A stretch of DNA of 13,450 nucleotides from an uncultured Bacillota bacterium (GCA_947383275.1 CANDCW010000070.1:1-13450); one strand, 5' to 3'; positions 6,429-13,343 are shown, counted from the stretch's first letter. Translations and numbers: made by a program. The notes: a model not told the origin generated them from the letters alone.

Positions 6429-7166
6429 ATGGAAAACCTGTACGGCCTGTATCTGGCCCGTGAGGGCACTGTGGTCCGCCTCCCGGTGAACCCTGAGACC
6501 TACAAAATCAGCCGGGACAACGACAACGGGGAGTACAACGTGCTGGGGGTTGGACCCATCATGATCCCCCGCACGCCAAAGCTCAAGGCGGCGGAGTGGT
6601 CCGGGCTGTTTCCGGGCCGGCCGGACTTTGGTGCGGTGCTTACAACCGGGCAATTCCAGCCTCCCAAGTTTTACATTGATTTCCTGCAATCGGCAATGGA
6701 GGAAAAGGCCCGGCTCCGCTTTGTGGCCAACCGCTATCTGGAGGACGGAACGCCCATTTTCGACACCAACATGGAAGTGCTGGTGACCTCCTTCCACACC
6801 GAGGAGCGGGGCGGCGAGACCGGCGACTTCTACTACGAGCTGGGTCTGACAGAATACCGGGATTACTCCGCCAAGACGGTAAAGCTCCAGCAGGAAAAGG
6901 GCAAGCCCGCCGAGGCGTCATCCGAGGAGACCCGGGACATCCCGGCGGGGCAGCTCACTGTTGGTATGGACGTGACCGTCAATGGAAACTATTATTCTTC
7001 CAGCTATGGCGCGGGGCCCCACGGCACCTTCTCCGGATTCCGGGGGAAGATTTCCCGCATCGTTGCCAATGACCCCCAGCGGCCCTGCCCCTACCACATC
7101 ACCACTTCCAGCGGCGGGGCGCGGGGCTGGGTGAAGAAAGCGCAGATACAGGCGGTGGGCCAATGA
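6429..7166 (+). CDS. XkdP/YqbP-like baseplate protein with C-terminal SH3-like domain
   Basis: Structural baseplate protein that lies between tape measure and hub, the place of XkdP in PBSX. Residues 1-150 correspond to the XkdP N-terminal domain: a strand-rich start (LYLAREGTVVRLPVNPETYKI), 'GEYNVLGVGPIMIPRTPKL' and 'GDFYYELGLTEYRDYSAK', a pattern common to this family. A Glu/Lys-rich linker (151-170) leads to a C-terminal module (about 173-243) with 'QLTVGMDVTVNGNYYSSS', a 'FRGKISRIV' strand and 'GARGWVKKAQIQ'. This looks like an SH3-like binding domain and not the LysM fold usual in XkdP; it may bind cell wall or another baseplate subunit. AAAGGGGG at 6414-6421 gives a 7-nt spacing. The stop overlaps the hub start as ATGA (7163-7166). 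Confidence 0.78.
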   Translation: MENLYGLYLAREGTVVRLPVNPETYKISRDNDNGEYNVLGVGPIMIPRTPKLKAAEWSGLFPGRPDFGAVLTTGQFQPPKFYIDFLQSAMEEKARLRFVANRYLEDGTPIFDTNMEVLVTSFHTEERGGETGDFYYELGLTEYRDYSAKTVKLQQEKGKPAEASSEETRDIPAGQLTVGMDVTVNGNYYSSSYGAGPHGTFSGFRGKISRIVANDPQRPCPYHITTSSGGARGWVKKAQIQAVGQ

Positions 7167-8134
7167 CCTGCGAACTCATCATTTTGGAGAAGCGGACGGG
7201 GAAAAGCTGGGACATCGCCCCCCAGGTGCAAAAGGTGACTTACACCACTAACCGCACCGGGTCTCCCAGCACGCTGAAATTCACCGTCAACGCATCCGGC
7301 ATTTCCTTCCTGGAAGGGGACGCGGTCCGGTTTTCCGTGGACGGGCAGGTGATCTTCCTGGGCTGGGTGTTCACAAAATCCCGTGACCGCTATGCCGTCA
7401 TTGACGTGACCTGCTACGACCAGCTCCGGTACCTGAAAGCCAACGCCAGCTACTGCTTTGTGGGCCGGACAGCGGGACAGATCATTCGGGAGATTGCCCA
7501 GGACTTCCAACTGAAAACCGGGGTGCTGGATGATACGGGTTACGCCATCCCCACGCTGGTAAAGGAGGACAAGTCCTGCCTGGACACCATATCCGCTGCC
7601 ATTCAGGAGACGCTGCTGGCCACCGGGAAGCTGTACACCTTCTTTGATGACGCTGGGGCGCTGTCCCTGCGGGAGGCGGGGAGCATGGTGGCCCAGGGTG
7701 TGGTTGGGGAAGGATCCCTGCTGTTGGACTACACCTACAAAACGGACATCGACGAACATACCTACAACTCCATCAAGCTGGTGCGGCCTAATGAGTCAAC
7801 CGGACGGGCGGACGTGTTCCAGGCGGTGGACAGCTCCAACATCGGCAGGTGGGGTCTGCTTCAGCTGTATCAGAGCGTTGACGAGGCGCTGAACAACGCC
7901 CAGGCGGCGGCGAAAGCCCAGTCCATGCTTTCCTACTACAACCGCCGCTGGCGCACGCTGAAGGTGTCTGCATTGGGCCTGCCGGGCCTCAGGGCAGGGC
8001 AGATGCTGATGATGGACGTACCGAATCTGGGCGATATCAGCCTGTTCGCCCTGGTGCTGCTGGAGAAGGTAACCCACACCTTTGAGAACGATGTGCACAC
8101 GATGGATTTTGAGGTGCGGGAGCTGGGGGTGTAG
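7163..8134 (+). CDS. XkdQ/YqbQ-like baseplate hub protein (gp27-like)
   Basis: Central hub of the baseplate, the base on which the tail tube nucleates (T4 gp27 / PBSX XkdQ role). At 323 residues it has the expected length. Visible family segments are the N-terminal 'MTCELIILEKRTGKSWDIAP' and 'VQKVTYTTNRTGSPSTLKFTV', then 'GDAVRFSVDGQVIFLGWVFT', 'VTCYDQLRYLKANASY' and 'TAGQIIREIAQDFQL', and later 'NSIKLVRPN' and 'LPGLRAGQMLMMDVPNLGD'. The C-terminus 'LVLLEKVTHTFENDVHTMDFEVREL' ends in alternating strands. The start is fixed by the ATGA overlap with the preceding gene. Only a 3-nt gap (8135-8137) separates it from the next GTG start. Confidence 0.88.
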   Translation: MTCELIILEKRTGKSWDIAPQVQKVTYTTNRTGSPSTLKFTVNASGISFLEGDAVRFSVDGQVIFLGWVFTKSRDRYAVIDVTCYDQLRYLKANASYCFVGRTAGQIIREIAQDFQLKTGVLDDTGYAIPTLVKEDKSCLDTISAAIQETLLATGKLYTFFDDAGALSLREAGSMVAQGVVGEGSLLLDYTYKTDIDEHTYNSIKLVRPNESTGRADVFQAVDSSNIGRWGLLQLYQSVDEALNNAQAAAKAQSMLSYYNRRWRTLKVSALGLPGLRAGQMLMMDVPNLGDISLFALVLLEKVTHTFENDVHTMDFEVRELGV

Positions 8135-8137
8135 CCC

Positions 8138-8830
8138 GTGGATTTGATTGATACCCTGCATGGAATTGTGCAGGATTCTATGGGGGCATATGGTCTCACA
8201 GACCTGACCGTGGGCACGGTGACAAAAGCCTCCCCCCTGGAAATCAAGATTCAGGAGACGATGGCGGTGCTGCCCCAGGAGGTTTTGTGGCTTACATCTG
8301 CTGTCATTGAGAAGAAAATCCCAATTCTGGAGCACGAGCACATCACCGCTGGATTCCGGCACAGCCACACAGTTTCCGGCCTGGGCCATGGGCACGGGAT
8401 AACGGAGCTGGGCCACAGCCATAGCACGGAGGAAGGGGCCACTGGGGAAGCTCTGGGCGGCTCCTATCAGACCGGGCAGGGGCTGGGTGGGGTCTACCCC
8501 ACCAGTGATGGATTAACCCAGGACGCGTTTATTTCTGATAAGCGGCTGGACGATATCGCCTGTCTGGAGGACGGGAAAAAGCTCCCGGTCAGGGATGGGT
8601 ACATCATCCTGAACCGGGGGCTGGAAGCAGGGGATAAGGTTTTGCTGATGCGGGTCATGCGGGGGCAGCAGTTTGTGGTCCTGTCCCGCATTTTCGAGAG
8701 GAGGGGCGCCAATGCCAACATTGCCGCAATCCGAAATCGATCTGACGCGGGGCGTCGTATTCCAGGACCAGCCGTCCCTGACCTGGATGGCGGACCCTGT
8801 GACCCACCGGATCCGGGGACGGGGGGATAA
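8138..8830 (+). CDS. DUF2577 (XkdR/YqbR-like) baseplate protein with four tandem HxH repeats
   Basis: Between XkdQ-like and DUF2634 genes, the DUF2577 position. The start 'MDLIDTLHGIVQDSM' and 'TVGTVTKASPLEIKI' (an OB-fold-like opening), and the later 'RDGYIILNRGLEAGDKVLLMRVMRGQQFVVLSRI', are typical of the family. Unusual is residues 66-101: four nine-residue units each starting H-x-H, at H66/H68, H75/H77, H84/H86 and H93/H95, exactly nine residues apart. A Gly-rich stretch follows (residues ~102-125). The last ~39 residues run out of frame over the next gene and are probably not functional. Start GTG 8138 keeps the conserved N-terminus; the ribosome binding site is only a G run (8125-8129). 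The DUF2577 family is a baseplate component without a settled function that I know of; metal binding is my inference. Confidence 0.75.
   Translation: MDLIDTLHGIVQDSMGAYGLTDLTVGTVTKASPLEIKIQETMAVLPQEVLWLTSAVIEKKIPILEHEHITAGFRHSHTVSGLGHGHGITELGHSHSTEEGATGEALGGSYQTGQGLGGVYPTSDGLTQDAFISDKRLDDIACLEDGKKLPVRDGYIILNRGLEAGDKVLLMRVMRGQQFVVLSRIFERRGANANIAAIRNRSDAGRRIPGPAVPDLDGGPCDPPDPGTGG
8333..8440 (+). repeat. 27-nt period coding repeat (four H-x-H nonapeptides)
   Basis: Within the DUF2577-like gene, codons for H-x-H recur at 8333, 8360, 8387 and 8414, an exact 27-nt period over four units. The bases between them are only partly alike, so the period is held at protein level and is not a recent DNA duplication. 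In each unit the two residues between the second His and the closing hydrophobic-Gly pair vary, fitting a short strand-turn repeat. Confidence 0.85.
8696..8704 (+). promoter_or_regulatory. Ribosome binding site deciding the DUF2634 start
   Basis: GAGAGGAGG ends 7 nt before ATG 8712, so the wedge protein starts there and not at the in-frame ATG 8673. The site lies inside the coding sequence of the DUF2577-like gene. Confidence 0.75.
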
Positions 8831-9119
8831 CTACGAGGCGGTCTGCCAGGCAGTGGAGGTTATTGTCAACGTGGAGCGGTTCCGCTGGCAGATCTACACC
8901 CCCAACTTTGGCATTGAGCTGGACGGACTGCTGGGCCGGGATCCCGGTTACGCCGCCTCCGAGCTCCAGCGGCACCTGGCGGACGCGTTCCTGCCGGACA
9001 GCCGCCTGCTGGGCGTCGCCGGTTTCTCCTACACGTTTGATAATGGAATCCTGACCGCTTCCGTCACGGTAAATACCGTGTTCGGGCTGGTGGATACCAC
9101 GGTGGAGGTGGTACTGTGA
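8712..9119 (+). CDS. DUF2634 (XkdS/YqbS-like) baseplate wedge protein
   Basis: Small 135-residue baseplate wedge protein of the gp25-like/DUF2634 group. Signature pieces are 'SLTWMADPVTHRIRGRGDNYEAVCQAVEVIVNVERF' followed by 'WQIYTPNFGIELDGLLGRD', then a helix ('AASELQRHLADAFLPDSR') and three terminal strands ('VAGFSYTF', 'LTASVTVNTVFG', 'DTTVEVVL'). The 'Y.P.(F/Y)G.El..l.G' pattern is the gp25 lysozyme-like wedge signature. ATG 8712 is preferred over the in-frame ATG at 8673. It has GAGAGGAGG at 8696-8704 with 7-nt spacing, and the extra 13 residues from 8673 lie inside the DUF2577 coding sequence and look random. The stop overlaps the next start as GTGA (9116-9119). Confidence 0.85.
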   Translation: MPTLPQSEIDLTRGVVFQDQPSLTWMADPVTHRIRGRGDNYEAVCQAVEVIVNVERFRWQIYTPNFGIELDGLLGRDPGYAASELQRHLADAFLPDSRLLGVAGFSYTFDNGILTASVTVNTVFGLVDTTVEVVL

Positions 9120-10237
9120 TCGACTTTTCCGGGAAAACCTACCGCGCCCTGCTGGAGCTGATGCTGGCCCGTGTGCCCAACTCCCTGGACAAGCGGGAGG
9201 GATCCATGATTCAGACCGCCCTGGGGGCGGGGGCATACTCCCTGGAGGAATTCTACCTGGATCTGGACAAGGTGCAGCGGGGCGGGGCCATCCAGACCGC
9301 TGTGGGGGAGGATTTGGACAACTGGTCCGTCATCGCCAACGTAGAGCGGTATCCCGCCTCTCCCGCCGTGCGGCTGGGTATATTTGAGCCGGATATTGTC
9401 CCCATTGGGGCGCGGTTCTCCACAGTGGACGGCGGAGACAGCGTCAATTTTGTGGTTACATCGAAGGTGGGGCCGGGGCAGTACCAGTTGACTTGCGAGA
9501 CACCCGGCGTCATCGGCAGCAGCTATACCGGGCCCATCCTGCCCATCACCACCATACAGGGGCTGACCCTGGCGGAGCTTACCGACATCCTGGTACCGGG
9601 AGACGATGTGGAGACGGACGAGGCCCTGCGGGAGCGGCTCATCTCCGCCCTGCGGGAGCGTCCCTTTGGTGGCAACGTGGCGGACTACAAGCGGGTGGTC
9701 CGGGCCATCGATGGCGTGGGGGATTTGCAGGTGTACCCCACCTGGGACGGCGGCGGTACCGTCAAACTCTCCATCATCGGCGCGGACTGGATGCCCGCCT
9801 CCGTACAGTTGGTGGAGACGGTGCAAACAACCGTGGACCCGCCGCCTAATCAGGGCTTGGGCTACGGCACCGCCCCCATCGGGGCAAAGGTTACGGTGGT
9901 GGCCCCGGAGACTGTGGCGGTGAACGTGTCCGCCGTACTCACCTTGCGGGCGGGCTACACTGTGGAGCAGATGCAGGCCCTGGTGGAGGAGGCCGTGGGC
10001 GGCTATCTGCTGGACATCCGGCGGGACTGGGCCACCCCGGATGCGGACCGGCTCACCAATTACACCTGCTGGGTGTACCTGGCGCGGGTGATCTCCACCA
10101 TCCTATCCGTGGCGGGGGTGGTTAACGCCACTGGGGTGACGCTAAATGGTGGAGCTGACGACCTCCAGTTGGTTGAAACGGGTCTGACACAACAGGTTCC
10201 CATTTTGGGGGAGGTGTCGCTCAGTGCCCGAAACTAA
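9116..10237 (+). CDS. Baseplate J / gp47 family protein (XkdT-like)
   Basis: Baseplate wedge protein that forms the outer ring together with the DUF2634 and DUF2313 proteins. At 373 residues it has the usual length. The N-terminus 'MIDFSGKTYRALLELMLARVPNSLDKREGSMIQTALGAGA' matches the family ('R.(G)S...(D)...A.A'). It then has 'PIGARFSTVDG', 'PITTIQGLTLAELTDILVPGDDVETDEALRERL' and the most conserved part, 'GGNVADYKRVVRAIDGVGDLQVYPTWDGGGTVKLSII', at about residues 180-225. The C-terminal portion contains helix 'VEQMQALVEEAVGGYLLDI' and 'YLARVISTILSVAGVVNATGV'. GTG 9116 is fixed by a GTGA overlap. It overlaps the next gene by 14 nt. Confidence 0.92.
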   Translation: MIDFSGKTYRALLELMLARVPNSLDKREGSMIQTALGAGAYSLEEFYLDLDKVQRGGAIQTAVGEDLDNWSVIANVERYPASPAVRLGIFEPDIVPIGARFSTVDGGDSVNFVVTSKVGPGQYQLTCETPGVIGSSYTGPILPITTIQGLTLAELTDILVPGDDVETDEALRERLISALRERPFGGNVADYKRVVRAIDGVGDLQVYPTWDGGGTVKLSIIGADWMPASVQLVETVQTTVDPPPNQGLGYGTAPIGAKVTVVAPETVAVNVSAVLTLRAGYTVEQMQALVEEAVGGYLLDIRRDWATPDADRLTNYTCWVYLARVISTILSVAGVVNATGVTLNGGADDLQLVETGLTQQVPILGEVSLSARN

Positions 10238-11108
10238 CATCTGTCAATACTGGCCCCGTTGGTTCCGGGAAATCCTGGACTTCCAAGCCCTCTGCCAGAC
10301 CGAAGGGGAAGAACTGCGGGTGATGGCGGCCTTTATGGAGCATGTCCGGGCTAACCTGTTCGTCCAGACGATGGATGAGGCCACCACAGCGGAATGGGAA
10401 TCCATCTTTCGTATCGTGCCAAATCCGGTGACGGAAACGCTGGAGTTCCGCCGGGACCGCATCTTGAACCGGCTTTCCATGCACCCGCCTTTCACCCTCA
10501 CCTTTCTGTACCAGCGGCTTGACGCACTGTTTGGTCACGGTAACTGGGAGGTGGAATTGGACTATCCCAATTACACGATTTATATTGAGGCGGCGGTGGA
10601 GGACCAGCAGTATTTTTCCGAGATGTCCATCACAATGGACATCATCAAGCCCTGCCACATCGTCTATATCAGCCGTCCCCGGGTGGCGGGGAACTTCCTG
10701 CTGTCTGAGTCTATTGTCCGCACAATAGGGGAGTGGAATTACATTTTAGGCGGCTGGGAACTTGGAGCGCTGCCCTTTTTCAGCGGGACCGAGGAGGAGA
10801 TTATCAAAATGGCCACACAGCCCAGCATTCAACAGGCGTTTTTGGATCAGGCGGCCACCTTTGTGGTGGGAGATATCCAGTCCGTGCGCATTAACGGAGA
10901 CATCATCATTACCGCGCTGTCCCGGTCCACCGTGGGGAACGTGGGATCCGTGGGCTACCGGGTGCTGCGGGAGCAGACGGAGGAAGTCAACCTCATCGAG
11001 CTGCTGGACAAGGCGGGGACGGTGCTGGCCTCCAGCGCGGTTTACGTCCCGATTGCAGAGGAAACGGTGGCATTCCGCCACGCATTCACAGTGAAGGAGG
11101 GAACCTGA
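10224..11108 (+). CDS. DUF2313 (XkdU/YmfQ-like) baseplate protein with C-terminal beta extension
   Basis: Tail-tip/fibre-attachment side of the baseplate, the XkdU or P2 gpI position. Residues ~1-185 are DUF2313-like: 'QYWPRWFREILDFQALCQTEGEEL', 'MDEATTAEWESIFRIVPN', 'ETLEFRRDRILNRL', 'FTLTFLYQRLDALFGHGNWEVELDYPNYTIYI' and 'IKPCHIVYI'. Residues ~195-294 form an extension with a helix ('PSIQQAFLDQAATFVVGDI'), a turn 'VRINGDI', then strand pairs ending 'ETVAFRHAFTVKEGT'. I infer it serves as an attachment module for the fibres encoded next. Plain XkdU-type proteins are about 190-200 residues from memory. GTG 10224 sits 8 nt after a GGGGAGGTG run (10207-10215). The next ATG is one base past the stop. 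Confidence 0.83.
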   Translation: MPETNICQYWPRWFREILDFQALCQTEGEELRVMAAFMEHVRANLFVQTMDEATTAEWESIFRIVPNPVTETLEFRRDRILNRLSMHPPFTLTFLYQRLDALFGHGNWEVELDYPNYTIYIEAAVEDQQYFSEMSITMDIIKPCHIVYISRPRVAGNFLLSESIVRTIGEWNYILGGWELGALPFFSGTEEEIIKMATQPSIQQAFLDQAATFVVGDIQSVRINGDIIITALSRSTVGNVGSVGYRVLREQTEEVNLIELLDKAGTVLASSAVYVPIAEETVAFRHAFTVKEGT

Positions 11109-11109
11109 T

Positions 11110-12384
11110 ATGGCAGACAGACCGCTATCCGGGCCGCTGCCCGCCGATTTGCCGGAGGACTGGACCTCGGGACAGACCATTGCCCCCGCAGGGGCCGACG
11201 TGGGCCTTTCAGAGCAGCATGGGTATAACTACCTTATGGCGGCGGTAAATCGCGCCCAGCAGGCTGTAAACACTATCAACGAGGGCTTTGACGCTATCTC
11301 TGTCAAGCAAGCCAACCGCGTTGTGGTGGGCACCTCCACAGCGGGCTGGACCGAGGATGACTGCGACTTCCTGTGCGATGGGACGGATGATCATGTGGAG
11401 ATTCAGGCGGCAATAGAAGCATCAAAAGAAGGGGACGAAATTTACTTTTTGAGCGGGACTTATATGATTGATGCCCCTCTGGAAGCAAAACAAAATTTAA
11501 TCGGCTCCGGAACCAAGGAAACAATGTTAAATTTTGGGCAGAATTGTTATTCAAGCGACACCTGCGTAAGCCTGACAATGAGCGGAACAATCGAAAATAT
11601 GACCATTGCGTGCACTACTATAGATAACAGCAGCGAAAAAGATTACTACATGATTGGATTCAAGGGCGATAGCAACCATGTAAGCAAAGTCAGGCTTTGG
11701 CCACCGTCTGATGGCGGATCAATAACTTGTTTGGAACAAGTTAATTATTTAAGTATAACAAAATGCCGACTTTGTTCCGTTGCAAATAAACCGGACATAA
11801 ACGCAAATTGTTTCCTGGTCTTTTGTGAAAATTATTTAGAAGTAGGAACATCAATCCAGTGTTATTGTTATTCAGGCTGTGTCATCTCTGGAAATTCTGG
11901 GTACAATCCAACATTCTACATATCTGGAACAATTGATTATGGCGCCATATCAAACAATCATCTATCTTCGATTGATATTGACGGCATGAGCGGGAACTCT
12001 ATCATTAGCGGCAACACATTCATGTCAAACCGGGAAAGCATAACCTACATCTATCTAGGCGAAGAAACAAAAAATTTCTTTGTGGCAGGGAACAGCTTCC
12101 TCAAACCGTACAACGGGCGCGGCACCTATACCATCACTGACAATGGCACCAACAACATCATCCGCTTTAACAGCAACGATGCCGGGGGCGGCAGCGGAAC
12201 GGCTGGCGTGTCCAGCTTCAATGGCCGCACCGGGGTTGTGGTTCCCGCGTCCGGGGATTATACGGCGGAGCAGGTGGGGGCCATCCCAACAGGCACCGTG
12301 GCCGCCATCCAGGAGCTGACCCAGGCGGAATATGACGCTTTGGCCACAAAGGATCCCTCTACGCTGTACCTGATTGAGGGGTGA
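11110..12384 (+). CDS. Tail fibre / receptor-binding protein with right-handed beta-helix
   Basis: Likely side fibre or tail spike. The N-terminal ~65 residues ('LPADLPEDWTSGQTIAPAG', 'EQHGYNYLMAAVNRAQQAV') form the attachment end. Next is a pectate-lyase-superfamily opening, 'GWTEDDCDFLCDGTDDHVEIQAAIEASKEG' (80-108), followed by coils of a parallel beta-helix with repeated I-S-G-N / V-A-G-N turns at 259-262, 280-283, 299-302 and 325-328. The C-terminal part carries 'SSFNGRTGVVVPASGDYT' (368-385), a motif common in fibres, and ends 'EYDALATKDPSTLYLIEG'. No complete catalytic set is visible, so polysaccharide binding or cleavage is undecided. There are 13 Cys residues, all between 85 and 257. 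DNA at 11400-12090 is AT-rich (21 of 60 G+C at 11701-11760) inside GC-rich ends. AAGGAGGG at 11094-11101 precedes ATG by 8 nt. Confidence 0.83.
   Translation: MADRPLSGPLPADLPEDWTSGQTIAPAGADVGLSEQHGYNYLMAAVNRAQQAVNTINEGFDAISVKQANRVVVGTSTAGWTEDDCDFLCDGTDDHVEIQAAIEASKEGDEIYFLSGTYMIDAPLEAKQNLIGSGTKETMLNFGQNCYSSDTCVSLTMSGTIENMTIACTTIDNSSEKDYYMIGFKGDSNHVSKVRLWPPSDGGSITCLEQVNYLSITKCRLCSVANKPDINANCFLVFCENYLEVGTSIQCYCYSGCVISGNSGYNPTFYISGTIDYGAISNNHLSSIDIDGMSGNSIISGNTFMSNRESITYIYLGEETKNFFVAGNSFLKPYNGRGTYTITDNGTNNIIRFNSNDAGGGSGTAGVSSFNGRTGVVVPASGDYTAEQVGAIPTGTVAAIQELTQAEYDALATKDPSTLYLIEG
12376..12381 (+). promoter_or_regulatory. Ribosome binding site for the second fibre gene
   Basis: GAGGGG ends 8 nt before ATG 12390 and lies within the last codons of the first fibre gene. 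It supports the ATG start over the overlapping GTG 12381, which has no comparable site upstream. Confidence 0.55.
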
Positions 12385-12389
12385 GCGGT

Positions 12390-13343
12390 ATGATCAGGCT
12401 TGGATCGGCGGGCATCACCGCCCTGCGGCTTGGCGGGACGGAAATCACACGGGCATATCTGGGGGATCGGCTGGTGTTTGACGCCGCGCCGCCCATCCCC
12501 GTCTACACGATTACCGTTGCCATCGACCCGGCGGGGAGCGGAACCGTCGCCGGGGCGGGGCAGTACCAGGAAGGAGATACTGCCACAATCACAGCCGAAC
12601 CGGCGGACGGGTACAAATTTACGGGCTGGCAGGAGAATGGGCAGCAGGTGAGCACAGGTAAAAGCTATTCTTTTGCTGTGACCGGGGACAGAACATTTAC
12701 CGCCGTTTTTGAAGCGAAGGTTTCAAGGCTTCCCACTGGCTATACAGAGCTTGAATACATTGAATCAGTAAAAGATAAATATTACAGCATAGAAACGCCT
12801 ATTGGGTACAAAAAATCGTTGAGTTATTTGAAAATTGAGCTTGATATTATGGGCACTGATTCAACCTTTACTGGCTCCAGGTCTATTGCAATCTCAAAGA
12901 ACACGAATACTTCAAACGCTTATTCTGGATTTGAAATTTATTCAACTGCGTTAAACAAGTTTGGAGTTAGCATATATTCCGGGACTAACACGAGTGGCGG
13001 CAAATACATTTCTGGCAGCTTTCTAAACAAAAGGGTGCTTGTAGAAGTAGACTTTAAGAATAAAACAATTTCTGTTGACGGAAATTCTGCCTCAATCACA
13101 GCAACCACTTCGACACTATACTCCACAGTCTATCTGTTTTCTAACACCACAACCACAAGCCCGGTTCCTTTACGGCTGTATTCTGCAAAGATAACATACG
13201 GCGTAGGACTATCCAGTGAAAAACATTACGATTTTGTACCATGTAAAAATTCGTCTGGCGTTATTGGGCTATATGAATTAACAGACGGAAAATTCTACAG
13301 AAACCTTGCAAGCGGGACGTTTATCGCTGGCCCCGCCGTGTGA
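12390..13343 (+). CDS. Modular tail fibre: InlB-type repeat plus lectin-like domain
   Basis: Second host-recognition protein (317 aa from ATG 12390). Modules are an N-terminal 'IRLGSAGITALRLGGTEITRAYLGDRLVF' (2-30), a recurring start of clostridial phage fibre proteins; a divergent InlB B-repeat-type module (38-108) with 'GSGTVAGAGQYQEGDTATITAEP' and 'GYKFTGW' ending 'RTFTAVFEAK'; and a C-terminal concanavalin-like region (113-317) with 'LPTGYTELEYIES' and 'KHYDFVPCKN...VIGLYELTDGKFYRN', motifs often seen in phage fibre lectin-like domains. GAGGGG at 12376-12381 is 8 nt before ATG 12390; an in-frame GTG at 12381 overlaps the previous stop as GTGA and would add three residues, but has no ribosome binding site of its own. 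DNA from about 12715 to 13310 is AT-rich, unlike the front of the gene. No signal peptide is visible. Confidence 0.83.
   Translation: MIRLGSAGITALRLGGTEITRAYLGDRLVFDAAPPIPVYTITVAIDPAGSGTVAGAGQYQEGDTATITAEPADGYKFTGWQENGQQVSTGKSYSFAVTGDRTFTAVFEAKVSRLPTGYTELEYIESVKDKYYSIETPIGYKKSLSYLKIELDIMGTDSTFTGSRSIAISKNTNTSNAYSGFEIYSTALNKFGVSIYSGTNTSGGKYISGSFLNKRVLVEVDFKNKTISVDGNSASITATTSTLYSTVYLFSNTTTTSPVPLRLYSAKITYGVGLSSEKHYDFVPCKNSSGVIGLYELTDGKFYRNLASGTFIAGPAV

Noticed and set aside
1..11108. Headless tailocin interpretation
   Set aside because: The DUF4054 connector, head-closure and gp10-like neck genes imply a head is joined; tailocins normally lack these. It cannot be fully excluded (PBSX itself is defective) because the head genes lie outside the window.
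13200..13343. Variable region of a diversity-generating retroelement at the fibre 3' end
   Set aside because: No cluster of AAY codons, no template-like repeat and no reverse transcriptase in the window.
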